A stretch of 64,000 bases of DNA from Streptomyces sp. Root431 (GCF_001426585.1 NZ_LMEI01000012.1:586056-650055), one strand, 5' to 3'. Counted from the stretch's first letter, positions 41,391-50,393 are shown. Numbers and translations: made by a program. Notes: generated by a model not told the origin, from the letters alone.

Positions 41391-42046
41391 TCATCGCCGA
41401 GGACAACGTCCTGCTGGCCTCCGGACTCGAACTCCTGCTGGGCTCCCAGGGCTTCGAGGTCGCCGCGATCACGGTCGACGCCACCGGCTTCCTCGCCGCC
41501 GTCGAGACCCACCGGCCGGACGTCACCATCGTCGACGTGCGGCTGCCCCCGACCTTCCGCGACGAGGGCATCCGCGCCGCCCTCCGGGCCCGCCGCGACC
41601 GCCCCGGACTTCCCGTCCTGGTCCTGTCCCAGTACGTCGAGCAGGAATACGCCGGCCGTCTCCTCTCCGACACCCGCGGCGGCATCGGCTATCTGCTCAA
41701 GGACCGGGTGAGCCGCATCGCCGAGTTCACCGACGCCCTGCGTCGCGTGGCCGCCGGCGGCACCGCCATGGACCCCGAGGTCATCGCCCAGCTCCTCGCC
41801 GTCCGCGGCGATCCCGTCGACGCGCTCACCCCCCGCGAACGCGAGGTGCTGGCCCTGATGGCCGAAGGGCACGACAACACCACGATCTCCCAGCGGCTGT
41901 TCGTCACCGACAACGCCGTCCACAAGCACATTGGCAGCGTCTTCCTCAAACTCGGCCTGTCGGCCGGCGACAGCGGCCACCGCCGCGTCCGCGCCGTCCT
42001 GGCCTACCTCCGCCGGCACGGCGGCCCCGAACCCGGCCCCCCGTGA
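41381..42046 (+). CDS. response regulator, NarL/LuxR family
   Basis: 221 residues. The receiver has VVIAEDNVLLASGLELLLGS, Asp52 in VTIVDVRLPPTF and Lys in GYLLKDRVSRI. The C-terminal helix-turn-helix reads LTPREREVLALMAEGHDNTT with DNAVHKHIGSVFLKLGL. The start is GTG 41381, 10 nt before the kinase stop codon ends, so the two are translationally coupled. The regulator probably acts on the divergent serine hydrolase promoter. If its expression depends on the TTA-containing kinase gene upstream, the whole system may be tied to development. The stop codon is part of the terminator stem. Confidence 0.9.
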   Translation: MRVVIAEDNVLLASGLELLLGSQGFEVAAITVDATGFLAAVETHRPDVTIVDVRLPPTFRDEGIRAALRARRDRPGLPVLVLSQYVEQEYAGRLLSDTRGGIGYLLKDRVSRIAEFTDALRRVAAGGTAMDPEVIAQLLAVRGDPVDALTPREREVLALMAEGHDNTTISQRLFVTDNAVHKHIGSVFLKLGLSAGDSGHRRVRAVLAYLRRHGGPEPGPP

Positions 42047-42102
42047 CACGAAGGAGCCCCCTGCCTGCGGTTTCTCCGCAGGCAGGGGGCTCCTTCGTGT
42101 CA
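42044..42102. terminator. perfect 27-bp hairpin overlapping a stop codon
   Basis: Left arm 42044-42070 and right arm 42076-42102 are exact complements around TTTCT. The first three bases are the TGA stop of the response regulator. It also faces the convergent gpmA gene, whose stop is 39 bp away. Confidence 0.95.
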
Positions 42103-42140
42103 GAGCTCAGTCAGGGCCACAGCAAGGGCCAGGGCAAGGG

Positions 42141-42899
42141 CTACTTCTTGCCCTGGTTCTTCACGGCCTCGATCGCCGCGGCGGCGGCGTCCGGGTCGAG
42201 GTAGGTGCCGCCCGGGTTGAGGGGCTTGAAGTTCTCGTCGAGCTCGTAGGACAGGGGGATGCCGGTCGGGATGTTGAGGCCCGCGATGTCGGCGTCCGAG
42301 ATGCCGTCGAGGTGCTTGACCAGGGCGCGGAGGCTGTTGCCGTGGGCCGCGACCAGGACCGTACGGCCGGCGAGGAGGTCCGGGACGATGTTGTCGTACC
42401 AGTACGGGAGCATCCGCTCGACGACGTCCTTGAGGCACTCCGTCTGCGGGCGCAGCTCCGGCGGGATCGTCGCGTAGCGCGCGTCGTGGGCCTGCGAGTA
42501 CTCGTTGTCGTCGGCGAGGGCCGGCGGCGGGGTGTCGTACGAGCGGCGCCACAGCATGAACTGCTCCTCGCCGAACTCGGCGAGGGTCTGGGCCTTGTCC
42601 TTGCCCTGGAGGGCGCCGTAGTGGCGCTCGTTCAGCCGCCAGGAGCGGTTGACCGGGATCCAGTGGCGGTCCGCGGACTCCAGCGCGAGCTGCGCCGTGC
42701 GGATGGCGCGCTTCTGGAGGGAGGTGTGCAGCACGTCGGGCAGCAGGCCGGCGTCCTTGAGCAGCTCGCCGCCGCGCGTCGCCTCCTTCTCGCCCTTCGC
42801 GGTGAGGTTCACGTCCACCCATCCGGTGAACAGGTTCTTCTCGTTCCACTCGCTCTCGCCGTGGCGGAGGAGGATCAGCTTGTACGGTGCGTCGGCCAT
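42141..42899 (-). CDS. gpmA: 2,3-bisphosphoglycerate-dependent phosphoglycerate mutase
   Basis: 252 residues. LILLRHGESEWNEKNLFTGW contains the catalytic His13 (RHGE), NERHYGALQGKDKAQTLAEF is the substrate loop, and VLVAAHGNSLRALVKHLDGI carries the second histidine. It interconverts 3- and 2-phosphoglycerate in glycolysis and gluconeogenesis. ATG 42899 (MADAPYKLIL) is the conserved start and lies 7 nt after TAGGCT on the minus strand, so it is likely leaderless; the longer ORF upstream is unconserved. It diverges from an MFS gene. Confidence 0.97.
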   Translation of the reverse strand: MADAPYKLILLRHGESEWNEKNLFTGWVDVNLTAKGEKEATRGGELLKDAGLLPDVLHTSLQKRAIRTAQLALESADRHWIPVNRSWRLNERHYGALQGKDKAQTLAEFGEEQFMLWRRSYDTPPPALADDNEYSQAHDARYATIPPELRPQTECLKDVVERMLPYWYDNIVPDLLAGRTVLVAAHGNSLRALVKHLDGISDADIAGLNIPTGIPLSYELDENFKPLNPGGTYLDPDAAAAAIEAVKNQGKK

Positions 42900-42926
42900 G
42901 CGTACGAGCCTAATAGACCGCCGACG

Positions 42927-42945
42927 ATTGACGCGCGTCGTCAAT
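42927..42945. promoter_or_regulatory. inverted repeat between gpmA and MFS genes
   Basis: ATTGACG and CGTCAAT form 7-bp arms around CGCGT. It lies 15 bp upstream of the gpmA -10-like hexamer, and CGTAAGTTACG (about 42971-42981) is a second small palindrome nearer the MFS gene. These are operator candidates. Confidence 0.4.
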
Positions 42946-43025
42946 TCGCTGGCGTCCGGCACCTGAGATACGTAAGTTACGAGGGCCGTGATAGGGGCTT
43001 ACAAGTAGCAAGGGGCCGGCCACAC

Positions 43026-44357
43026 ATGTCCATCGATTCGCTCAGACGATCAGCTCGCGCGACGGTTTCCGGGTTCCCCCGGGGCTTCTGGTGGCTCTGG
43101 CTGTCGACCTTGGTCAACCGGACCGGGGCCTTCGTCCTGACTTTCCTCTCCTTGTACCTGACGCAGGAGCTCGGGCACTCCGCCTGGTTCGCCGGGCTCG
43201 TCGTCGCCCTCCACGGCCTCGGCGGCGTCGCCGGCTCGCCCCTCGGCGGCGCGCTCACCGACCGCTGGGGCCGCCGCCCCACCATGGTCACGATGCACCT
43301 GGCCGCCGCCGCCTGCGCCGCCGCCCTCGCCGTCGTCACCAGCGCCTGGGCCGTCGCCACCGTCGTCCTCCTCATGGGCGTCGCCATGCAGGCCGTCCGG
43401 CCGTCCATCAACGCCACGATCGCCGACATGGTCCCCGCCCACGACGTGCGCCGGGCGTACGCCCTCAACTACTGGGCCCTCAACCTCGGCTTCGCCATCG
43501 CCTCCATCGCCGGCGGCGCCGCCGCCTTCCTCGGCTACCGCACCCTCTTCGTCGTCGACGCCGTCGCCACCGTCCTGTGCGCCGTCATCGTCTTCCTGCG
43601 CCTCCCCGAGACCCGCCCCGAGGCCGCCGTCGACAAGTGCGGCGAGCCCGTCGCCGAAGAGAAGGTCAGCATGCTGACCGTGCTCCGCGACGCCCCCTTC
43701 CGCACGCTCGTCCTCCTCAACCTCCTCGTCTGCGTCGTCTTCACCGCCCCCTGGATCGGCCTCCCGCTGACCATGGCCGGCCAGGGCCTGCCCCCGTCCT
43801 CCTTCGGCATGGTCATCGCCGTCAACGGCATCGTGATCGTCGGTTTCCAGCTCCTCGTCAACAAGCTGACCGACAAGCGCTCCCCCGTCGTCCTCCTCAC
43901 GCTCTCCGCGCTCCTCTTCGCCCTCGGCACCGGCGCCACCGCCCTCGCCGGCTCCTCCGTGGCCTTCGCCGCGACCGTGATCGTCTGGACCGTCGGCGAG
44001 ATGATCCACGTCCCGACGAACGCCGCCGCCACCGCCCGCCTCGCCCCCGAGCACGCCCGCGGCCGCTACCAGGGCGTCATGGGCATGTCCTGGGCCGTCG
44101 CCGGGTTCATCGCCCCCATCGCGGCCGGCGCGATCGTCGGCGGTCCCGGCCCCGACGTCCTGTGGACGGCGACCGCCGTCATCGGCGTCCTCGCCGCCGT
44201 CGGGTACTCCCTCCGGCTGCGGAAGGCCCTCGCGGACGACGACGAGACCACGGAGACCGAGATCCGTACGGCAGTTACGACAGTTACGGCGGTTACGGCG
44301 GTGAAGAGCGCCGACCCCTCGGACGCCGCCGCCGGGCAGGCCTCCGTCAACGCCTGA
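43026..44357 (+). CDS. MFS transporter (drug/metabolite exporter type)
   Basis: 443 residues with about 12 membrane helices. The loop between helices 2 and 3 reads GGALTDRWGRRPTMV, the MFS motif A, and PETRPEA ends the first half. DHA1-like exporters have this layout. The C-terminal 35 residues are polar and include a Thr-Val/Ala repeat encoded by short GTTACGRC-type DNA repeats. Substrate unknown. After the stop, a 27-bp direct repeat (CCCCGTACACGGCGCCTCAC-type) sits between this gene and the convergent MBL-fold gene. Confidence 0.87.
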   Translation: MSIDSLRRSARATVSGFPRGFWWLWLSTLVNRTGAFVLTFLSLYLTQELGHSAWFAGLVVALHGLGGVAGSPLGGALTDRWGRRPTMVTMHLAAAACAAALAVVTSAWAVATVVLLMGVAMQAVRPSINATIADMVPAHDVRRAYALNYWALNLGFAIASIAGGAAAFLGYRTLFVVDAVATVLCAVIVFLRLPETRPEAAVDKCGEPVAEEKVSMLTVLRDAPFRTLVLLNLLVCVVFTAPWIGLPLTMAGQGLPPSSFGMVIAVNGIVIVGFQLLVNKLTDKRSPVVLLTLSALLFALGTGATALAGSSVAFAATVIVWTVGEMIHVPTNAAATARLAPEHARGRYQGVMGMSWAVAGFIAPIAAGAIVGGPGPDVLWTATAVIGVLAAVGYSLRLRKALADDDETTETEIRTAVTTVTAVTAVKSADPSDAAAGQASVNA

Positions 44358-44403
44358 CCCCCGCCCCGTACACGGCGCCTCACCCCGCCCCGTACACGGC
44401 GCC

Positions 44404-45321
44404 TCACCCCGTCCCGTACGCCGCCCACCGTACGAGGCCGAACCCCTCCCCCTCCCTGCGCACTTCGGCGGCACCGGCCCCGCCGAAGTGCGCGGGCACG
44501 ACCAGCTCCCGCTCGTCGGCGGCCCGTTCGAGGATCCGGCGGCGGCTGACCGCCGCCCCGCCCGGGTCCAGGCAGAAGCAGCTGGCGCAGGACGGTTCGA
44601 GGATCTGCACGGGGCTGTGCAGCAGGTCGCCGACGAAGACCGCCCGGTCTCCCCCGGACGCGAGCCGCAGGACCGCCGAGCCGGGCGTGTGGCCCGGCGC
44701 CGCCTCCAGGGTCAGGTTCCCGTCGACGCGGTGCACGCCCTCCCACAGCCGCACCTGCCCCGCACGGTGGACCGGCGCGACGCTCTCCTCGTAGACGAGC
44801 CGGTCCTCCTCCTGGAGGCCGTTGCCGTAACCGTTCCGCGGGCCGTAGTGGAAGTCGTCGGCGGCCGGTACGAGGTACTCGGCGTTCGGGAAGGTCGGCA
44901 CCCACTCCCCCGCCACGTCCCGCGTGTTCCAGCCGACGTGGTCGGCGTGCAGATGGGTGTTGACGACGACGTCGACGTCCTCGGGGCGGATCCCCGCCCG
45001 CTCCAGCCGGCCCAGGAAGCCGTCCCGCCGCCGGTGGAAGTGCGGCGAGTCCGGCCGCTCCCGCCCGTCGCCCACCCCCGTGTCGACCAGCACCGTCCGG
45101 CCCCCGCTCCGCAGCACCCAGCTCTGCAGCGCCATGACCGCGCTGTCGCTGTCCGGCGCCCAGTGGTCCGGCGCGAGCCACTCCTCGTTGTCCTTCCACA
45201 CCTCCGCCCCGGCCCCCGGGACGATGCCCCGGGCCGGACCGAACGGGCCCTGCCACTCGACGACCCGGATGACCTCGACGTCTCCCAGCACCATGCGCTG
45301 CGCGCTCTCGCTGCTCTTCAT
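44404..45321 (-). CDS. MBL-fold metallo-hydrolase
   Basis: 305 residues. The metallo-beta-lactamase signature is VVVNTHLHADHVGWNTRD (HxHxDH, about residues 108-125). Downstream metal ligands are His in EAAPGHTPGSAVLRL, Asp in VFVGDLLHSP and His in VVPAHFGG. It resembles the AHL-lactonase/quinol-cleaving branch of MBL enzymes, but the substrate is not evident. ATG 45321 lies 7 nt after TAGGCT on the minus strand, a leaderless candidate. It is divergent from an AraC-family gene only 104 bp away, which probably regulates it. Confidence 0.9.
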   Translation of the reverse strand: MKSSESAQRMVLGDVEVIRVVEWQGPFGPARGIVPGAGAEVWKDNEEWLAPDHWAPDSDSAVMALQSWVLRSGGRTVLVDTGVGDGRERPDSPHFHRRRDGFLGRLERAGIRPEDVDVVVNTHLHADHVGWNTRDVAGEWVPTFPNAEYLVPAADDFHYGPRNGYGNGLQEEDRLVYEESVAPVHRAGQVRLWEGVHRVDGNLTLEAAPGHTPGSAVLRLASGGDRAVFVGDLLHSPVQILEPSCASCFCLDPGGAAVSRRRILERAADERELVVPAHFGGAGAAEVRREGEGFGLVRWAAYGTG

Positions 45322-45425
45322 GGTGACGAGCCTAGGGAGAGGAGGTGAGCCGATCGATGCCTCTTCTGCTCGTTCCGATACGCAATCAGCTCAACGGGGA
45401 GGCCGTGGGGCTAATCTGACGCCTC

Positions 45426-46448
45426 ATGGATCTGGTGAGCGACGCGATCTCGGCCGTACGCGTCGGGCGGCCCTCCTCCGACCGCGTACGGGTCGGCGGC
45501 ACCTGGTGCGCCCGGCTGGACCCGTACGACGGCGCCGGCTTCCACGTCGTCCTGAAGGGCGGCTGCTGGCTGCTGCCCGACGGCGGCGAGCCGGTCGCGC
45601 TCGGCGCCGGGGACGCGGTGCTGCTGCCGCACGGCACGGGGCACGTCATCGCCGACTCGCCCGCCGACGCGGCGACCGTGGCGCGGGCTGTGCCGTTCAC
45701 CCGGTGGGCCGACCGGGCCCTGCCGCAACCTCCACTGCCGGAGCCCGCCCTGCCGCGAGCGCCCCTCCCGCAGCCTCCACTGCCGGAGCCCGCCCTGCCG
45801 CAGCCTCCCCGCCCCGCTTTCCAGACAGGCGAGCGCGAGGTGGAGATGCTCTGCGGCAAGTACCGCCTCGACCACGGCCGCGCGCACCCGCTCCTGGCCG
45901 AGCTGCCCCCGCTCGTCCACCTGCCGAACCGCGTCGGCCGCCACCCCGAGCTCCGCGCCGCCGTCGACCTGCTCGGCGGCGAGCTGGGCGAGCCGGCCGA
46001 GCGGCGGCCCGGCTCCGCCGTCGCGCTGCCCAGCCTGCTCGACCTGCTGCTCGTCTACATGATCCGGTCCTGGCTGGCCGAGGCCACGGACGGCGCCTGG
46101 CCGGCCGCGCTCGGCGACCCCGTGACCGCCGCCGCCCTGCGGGCGCTGCACTCCGACCCGGCCGCGCCCTGGACCAACGACCGGCTCGCCGCCGAGGCGG
46201 GCGTCTCCCGGCCCACCCTGGCCCGCCGCTTCACCGCCCTGGTCGGCCGGCCCCCGATGGCGTACCTGACGTGGTGGCGCCTCACGCGCGCCGCCGCCCT
46301 GCTCCGGGACACTCCGGACCCGCTGGCGACGGTCGCCCGCCGCGTCGGCTACGCCAGCCCGTACGCCCTCTCGCACGCCTTCCTCCGCGAGTTCGGCACG
46401 ACCCCGGGCCGGTACCGGAGCGGCGCGGAGGCCGCTAGCTCCGGCTGA
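45426..46448 (+). CDS. AraC family transcriptional regulator with cupin sensor
   Basis: 340 residues. An N-terminal cupin-like domain (about 1-95) includes FHVVLKGGCWLLPDGGEPVA and GDAVLLPHGTGHVIA. A Pro-rich linker (about 100-135) is built of PPLPEP/ALP repeats. Two AraC helix-turn-helices follow (NDRLAAEAGVSRPTLARRFT and DPLATVARRVGYASPYALSH). It belongs to the AraC_binding_6/cupin_6 regulators, often placed beside the oxidoreductase or hydrolase they control. ATG 45426 is 8 nt after TAATCT (leaderless candidate). The neighbouring divergent MBL-fold gene is the likely target. Its 3' end overlaps the next gene's 3' end by 14 bp. Confidence 0.9.
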   Translation: MDLVSDAISAVRVGRPSSDRVRVGGTWCARLDPYDGAGFHVVLKGGCWLLPDGGEPVALGAGDAVLLPHGTGHVIADSPADAATVARAVPFTRWADRALPQPPLPEPALPRAPLPQPPLPEPALPQPPRPAFQTGEREVEMLCGKYRLDHGRAHPLLAELPPLVHLPNRVGRHPELRAAVDLLGGELGEPAERRPGSAVALPSLLDLLLVYMIRSWLAEATDGAWPAALGDPVTAAALRALHSDPAAPWTNDRLAAEAGVSRPTLARRFTALVGRPPMAYLTWWRLTRAAALLRDTPDPLATVARRVGYASPYALSHAFLREFGTTPGRYRSGAEAASSG

Positions 46449-48147
46449 GCGCCCGCTGGGCCTCGTACAGGTTCCGCGGACGCACCGACTCCGGGCTCCC
46501 GTACGCCTCCACGCGCGCGTGCAGGTCGCCCGCGAAGTCCGGGACGTCGGTCTGGTCGAACTCGCGCACCTCGCTGATGCCGACCGTGGCGCTGTACGGG
46601 GCGACGGTGTCGAGCTTCACGAGGCCGGCCCGGCCGTTGGTCACCGTCACGTTCCAGTGGGCGAACCGGGCGCCGTAGAGCGGTCCTGCGGAGGCGTCGC
46701 CGCCGTGCCGGCCGTTGTTCTCGACGGTGATCTCGGTCCGTACGTTCGCGAAGGGCATGCCCCGGTGGGTGTCGAAGGTGCCCATCTCCATGACCCCGCG
46801 CGACCAGACGTTGTGGCTGGACAGGCCCTCGACGTTGATGCCGTGGAGCTGCGTGCCCGCCGGGGCCGGGACCGTACGGGCCGCGATCCGGAAGTCCTCG
46901 ACCAGGTTGTCGTGCGCGCCCTCCCGGCAGAAGTACGGGTGGTGGGAGCCGCGCCCCTCGACGCGCGTGCGGCGCAGGGTGCAGGCGGAGGCGGCGACGA
47001 GCCCGAAGCCGTTGTCGACGTGGCGGACGACGACGTCCTCGGCCCAGCAGTCGTACGCACACTGGAAGGTGACGCCGTTGAAGCCCTTGTCGAGGAGGTG
47101 CGGCGACTGGGCCAGCAAGGGCGCCTCCAGGGTCAGGCCCACCACCCCCGAGCCGGTGAGGGGCGCGGCCCCGGAGACGAGTCGGGGGTCCCACTCGGGG
47201 CGGAGGTCCAGCGGCAGGGGCCGTTCGAGGGTGACGCGGCGGCCCGCGATCCCGGTGATCCGTACGGGCCACTCGTGGGGGACGTAGGAGGTCAGCTTGG
47301 TCTTGTCGTCCCAGGTGTACGCCTCCGGGCCGGGGCCGCCGCCCGCCATGTGCTCCAGGAGCGTGTGGCCGGGGTCGTCGGCGAGGCGGAGGACGACCAG
47401 CTGTCCGCGGGCCAGGCCCGACGGGTCGTCGACGGTCACCGACCGGTCGCCCCGGCGGGCCGGGCGGAGGGTGGTGAGCGTGGTCCATTCGTCGCGCCGG
47501 TTGCCGGTCCAGCCCTCGAAGGGCCAGGCCCGGTCCCGTATCGCGGCGACGAGGGAGGCGTGCCGGGCGTGCGGGGAGAGCCAGACGAGGCCGCCGGCCC
47601 AGGACCAGGAGGACTTGTCGCCGCCGTAGCGGGAGCCGTACGGGCCGATCAGTTCGGTGAGGCTCCGGGTCGCGAGCAGGGTCGTACGACCGGAGCCCGC
47701 GCCGCGCAGGACGACTCCGCTGTGGCCGATCCGGAGGTAGTCGTCGATCCGGTACGTGCCGGGCGGCAGCAGCACCGTGCCGCCGCCCCGCTCCCCCGCG
47801 TCCGCGAGGGCGCGGTTGATCGCGGGGGCGGAGTCGGCCGAGCCGTCCGGTGCGGCCCCGTAGGTGACGGCGTCCGCCACGACCCGGGGGCGCGGGAGGC
47901 GCCGGGCGCCGCCGTGGGCTCCCGCGCGGGCCACGTAGGGGATCTGGGGGTGGGTGGTGGGGGCGGCCTCGAACTCCCGCCAGAGCTGGGCGGGGCGGGT
48001 GGGGGGAGGGGACCCCGGCGTACCCCTTGTGGCTCCCGTGGCTCCGGTCGCTGCCGTGGCTCCGGTCGCTCCGGTCGCTCCCGTGGCTCCCGCCGCCCCC
48101 ACGACCGCCACCGCACTGCCGACGAACTGCCTTCTGCTGAGTGCCAT
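46435..48147 (-). CDS. Tat-exported right-handed beta-helix (pectate lyase-like) protein
   Basis: 570 residues. ALSRRQFVGSAVAVVGAAGA is a twin-arginine signal (SRRQFVG). A collagen-like GAT repeat (about 21-45) follows, then DAVTYGAAPDGSADSAPAIN, the glycoside hydrolase 28/pectate-lyase-3 opening of the parallel beta-helix fold, which runs to the C terminus. Such proteins bind or cleave polysaccharides; no catalytic residues can be assigned. ATG 48147 is chosen because the Tat motif starts there. The gene is tail-to-tail with the AraC gene, overlapping by 14 bp, so the two 3' ends may form antisense RNA. Confidence 0.85.
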   Translation of the reverse strand: MALSRRQFVGSAVAVVGAAGATGATGATGATAATGATGATRGTPGSPPPTRPAQLWREFEAAPTTHPQIPYVARAGAHGGARRLPRPRVVADAVTYGAAPDGSADSAPAINRALADAGERGGGTVLLPPGTYRIDDYLRIGHSGVVLRGAGSGRTTLLATRSLTELIGPYGSRYGGDKSSWSWAGGLVWLSPHARHASLVAAIRDRAWPFEGWTGNRRDEWTTLTTLRPARRGDRSVTVDDPSGLARGQLVVLRLADDPGHTLLEHMAGGGPGPEAYTWDDKTKLTSYVPHEWPVRITGIAGRRVTLERPLPLDLRPEWDPRLVSGAAPLTGSGVVGLTLEAPLLAQSPHLLDKGFNGVTFQCAYDCWAEDVVVRHVDNGFGLVAASACTLRRTRVEGRGSHHPYFCREGAHDNLVEDFRIAARTVPAPAGTQLHGINVEGLSSHNVWSRGVMEMGTFDTHRGMPFANVRTEITVENNGRHGGDASAGPLYGARFAHWNVTVTNGRAGLVKLDTVAPYSATVGISEVREFDQTDVPDFAGDLHARVEAYGSPESVRPRNLYEAQRALSRS

Positions 48148-48232
48148 GCCCCTGAACCTTTCACGTATATGAATGGTGTTCAGATCTGCGCCGGGCGCGA
48201 GCATGGCAGGGGAAAGCCCTTGCCGGAAGGGG

Positions 48233-48751
48233 TCAGCGGGTGGGTTTCTGGGTCAGGTTCTTGAACGCGTCGAGGTTGCGGGTCGACTCGCCGCGCGAGA
48301 CCCGCCACTCGTACTCACGCCGGATCGCCGACGCGAACCCCAGCTCCAGGAGCGTGTTGAAGTCGCCGTCCGCCGCTTCGAGGACCGAGCCGAGCAGCCG
48401 GTCCAGCTCCTCGGGCGTGACGGCGGCGAGCGGGAGCTTGCCGGCGAGGTAGATGTCGCCGAGGCCGTCGACCGCGTAACTCACCCCGTACAGCCGGAGG
48501 TTGCGTTCGAGCAGCCAGCGGTGGACACCCGGCTCGTTCTCGTCGGGGTGCCGGATGACGAAGGCGTTGAGGGAGAGCGAGTGGCGGCCGGCGCGCAGCG
48601 AGAGCGTCGTGAAGAGCTTGCGCGTGCCCGGGAGTTTGACGACGTACGAACCGGGCTCGGGGGACTCCCACTCCAGTTCCGCGTCGTCGAAGGTCGACTC
48701 GATGATCCGCCGCACGTCCCCGACCGGGGTCTTGACCTCGTCCTCAGCCAT
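48233..48751 (-). CDS. YbjN domain protein
   Basis: 172 residues. The fold is the type III secretion chaperone-like YbjN domain: VRRIIESTFDDAELEWESPE, SLNAFVIRHPDENEPGVHRW and LERNLRLYGVSYAVDGLGDI are family-typical. No enzymatic residues are evident. In Streptomyces this gene is found immediately downstream of mshA, and here its ATG (48751) overlaps the mshA stop region by 8 bp, so co-translation is likely. It also has TACGCT 6 nt before the start on the minus strand, so an internal leaderless promoter is possible. Function unknown. Confidence 0.85.
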   Translation of the reverse strand: MAEDEVKTPVGDVRRIIESTFDDAELEWESPEPGSYVVKLPGTRKLFTTLSLRAGRHSLSLNAFVIRHPDENEPGVHRWLLERNLRLYGVSYAVDGLGDIYLAGKLPLAAVTPEELDRLLGSVLEAADGDFNTLLELGFASAIRREYEWRVSRGESTRNLDAFKNLTQKPTR

Positions 48752-50111
48752 GGTGGGAGCGTACGCGACGGCGGTTCTCCCGGACCCGGTGGTCGTGCAT
48801 GGCGGCCGTGTACACGTCGGCCGTGCCCGAGGCCGCCGTGTCCCAGCCGAACGAGCCCGCGTGCAGCGCCGCCGCCGCGCCCATCCGGTCCGTCAGCGCA
48901 GGATCGGCGACGAAGCGGCCGAGCGCGCGGGCGTAGTCCGCCGGGTCGTGCCCCTGGACGAGGAAACCGGTCACGTCGTCCCGTACGGCGACGGGCAGAC
49001 CGCCCACCGCCGCCGCGACGACCGGGGTGCCGGCCGCCTGCGCCTCGATGGCGACCAGACCGAAGGACTCGCTGTACGAGGGCATGACGAGGACGCTCGC
49101 CGCGCGGAACCAGTCCGCGAGCCGGTCCTGCCCCACCGGCGGGTGGAAGCGCACGATGTCCGCGATCCCGAGCCGGGCCGCGAGCTTCTGGAGGCCCTCC
49201 GGCTTGGCCAGGCCGCTGCCGCTCGGGCCGCCGACGACCGGGACGACCATGCGCGAGCGCAGCGACGGGTCCTGGTCCAGGAGCCGGGCGGCGGCGTGCA
49301 GCAGGATGTCCGGGGCCTTCAGGGGCTGGATCCGGCCGGCGAACACCGGGATGAAGGCGTCCTGCGGGAGCCCGAGGCGGGCGCGGGCTGCGGCGCGGCC
49401 GTCGGCGGGCCGGAAGTGGTCGAGGTTGACGCCCGGGTGGACGACCGCGATCTTGCCGGGGTCCGCCTCGTAGAAGCGGGCGAGCTCGTCGGCCTCCTCG
49501 GCCGTGTTGGCGATCAGCCGGTCGGCGGCGGAGACGATCTGGGTCTCGCCGATGACGCGGGCGGCGGGCTCGGGCGTGTCGCCCTCGGCGAGCGCCGCGT
49601 TCTTGACCTTCGCCATGGTGTGCATCGCGTGGACGAGCGGGACGCCCCAGCGCTCGGCGGCGAGCCAGCCGACGTGGCCGGAGAGCCAGTAGTGGGAGTG
49701 GACGAGGTCGTAGTGGCCGGGGCGGTGGCCCGCCCACGCCTGCATCACGCCGTGCGTGAAGGCGCAGAGCTGGGCCGGCAGCTCCTCCTTGGCCAGGCCC
49801 TCGTAGGGGCCCGCGTCGACATGCCGGACGAGGACGCCGGGGGTGAGCTCGACGACCGGCGGGAGGCCGCCGGTGGTGGCCCGGGTGAAGATCTCCACCT
49901 CGATGTCGATGGCGGCGAGGCGCTTGGCCAGCTCGACGATGTAGACGTTCATGCCGCCCGCGTCGCCCGTGCCCGGCTGGTGCAGCGGGGAGGTGTGGAC
50001 GCTGAGCATGGCCACCCGGCGCGGGGTGCGGTTCCGGCCGGGGAGCCGGAGCCGGGTCGGCGCCTGGTGCCGGTGCCGGGTACCGGCGAACCGGGACACG
50101 TACTGGCTCAC
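48744..50111 (-). CDS. mshA: MshA, D-inositol 3-phosphate glycosyltransferase (mycothiol synthesis)
   Basis: 455 residues. VAMLSVHTSPLHQPGTGDAG and GGMNVYIVELAKRL form the N-terminal Rossmann half; VFAGRIQPLKAPDILL, VPVVGGPSGSG and SYSESFGLVAIEAQAAGTPV are the GT4 donor-binding half (conserved ExxxxxxxE). It joins GlcNAc from UDP-GlcNAc to 1-L-myo-inositol-1-phosphate, the first committed step of mycothiol, the main low-molecular-weight thiol of actinobacteria. GTG 50111 (VSQYVSRFAG) has GGAAGGA 8 nt upstream; the longer open frame to 50285 is unconserved. It forms a unit with the YbjN gene. Confidence 0.95.
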   Translation of the reverse strand: MSQYVSRFAGTRHRHQAPTRLRLPGRNRTPRRVAMLSVHTSPLHQPGTGDAGGMNVYIVELAKRLAAIDIEVEIFTRATTGGLPPVVELTPGVLVRHVDAGPYEGLAKEELPAQLCAFTHGVMQAWAGHRPGHYDLVHSHYWLSGHVGWLAAERWGVPLVHAMHTMAKVKNAALAEGDTPEPAARVIGETQIVSAADRLIANTAEEADELARFYEADPGKIAVVHPGVNLDHFRPADGRAAARARLGLPQDAFIPVFAGRIQPLKAPDILLHAAARLLDQDPSLRSRMVVPVVGGPSGSGLAKPEGLQKLAARLGIADIVRFHPPVGQDRLADWFRAASVLVMPSYSESFGLVAIEAQAAGTPVVAAAVGGLPVAVRDDVTGFLVQGHDPADYARALGRFVADPALTDRMGAAAALHAGSFGWDTAASGTADVYTAAMHDHRVRENRRRVRSHHG

Positions 50112-50393
50112 GTCGGCGGTCCTTCCGCTCGGGGACTGAGCTGAACACGGTGGAGCTGGACACTGCGGGCTGAGCACGGTGGAGCTGAAAGCGGTCCGGC
50201 ATGGCGGCCGAGCCGCGTCGGGCATGACGGCTGAAGGACGGGTCGCGCCCTTCAGCCCCCACAACAGCGGAATGCTCCCTTTCATTTCCGACGCCCCCGG
50301 CGCTTTGCCAATTCATTACCGGTCGCGAGCGCTCAGGAACGGTCGTACCTGGTCACGACCGGTCCCCCGCACCCCACCCCGTACGCTCGTGTC

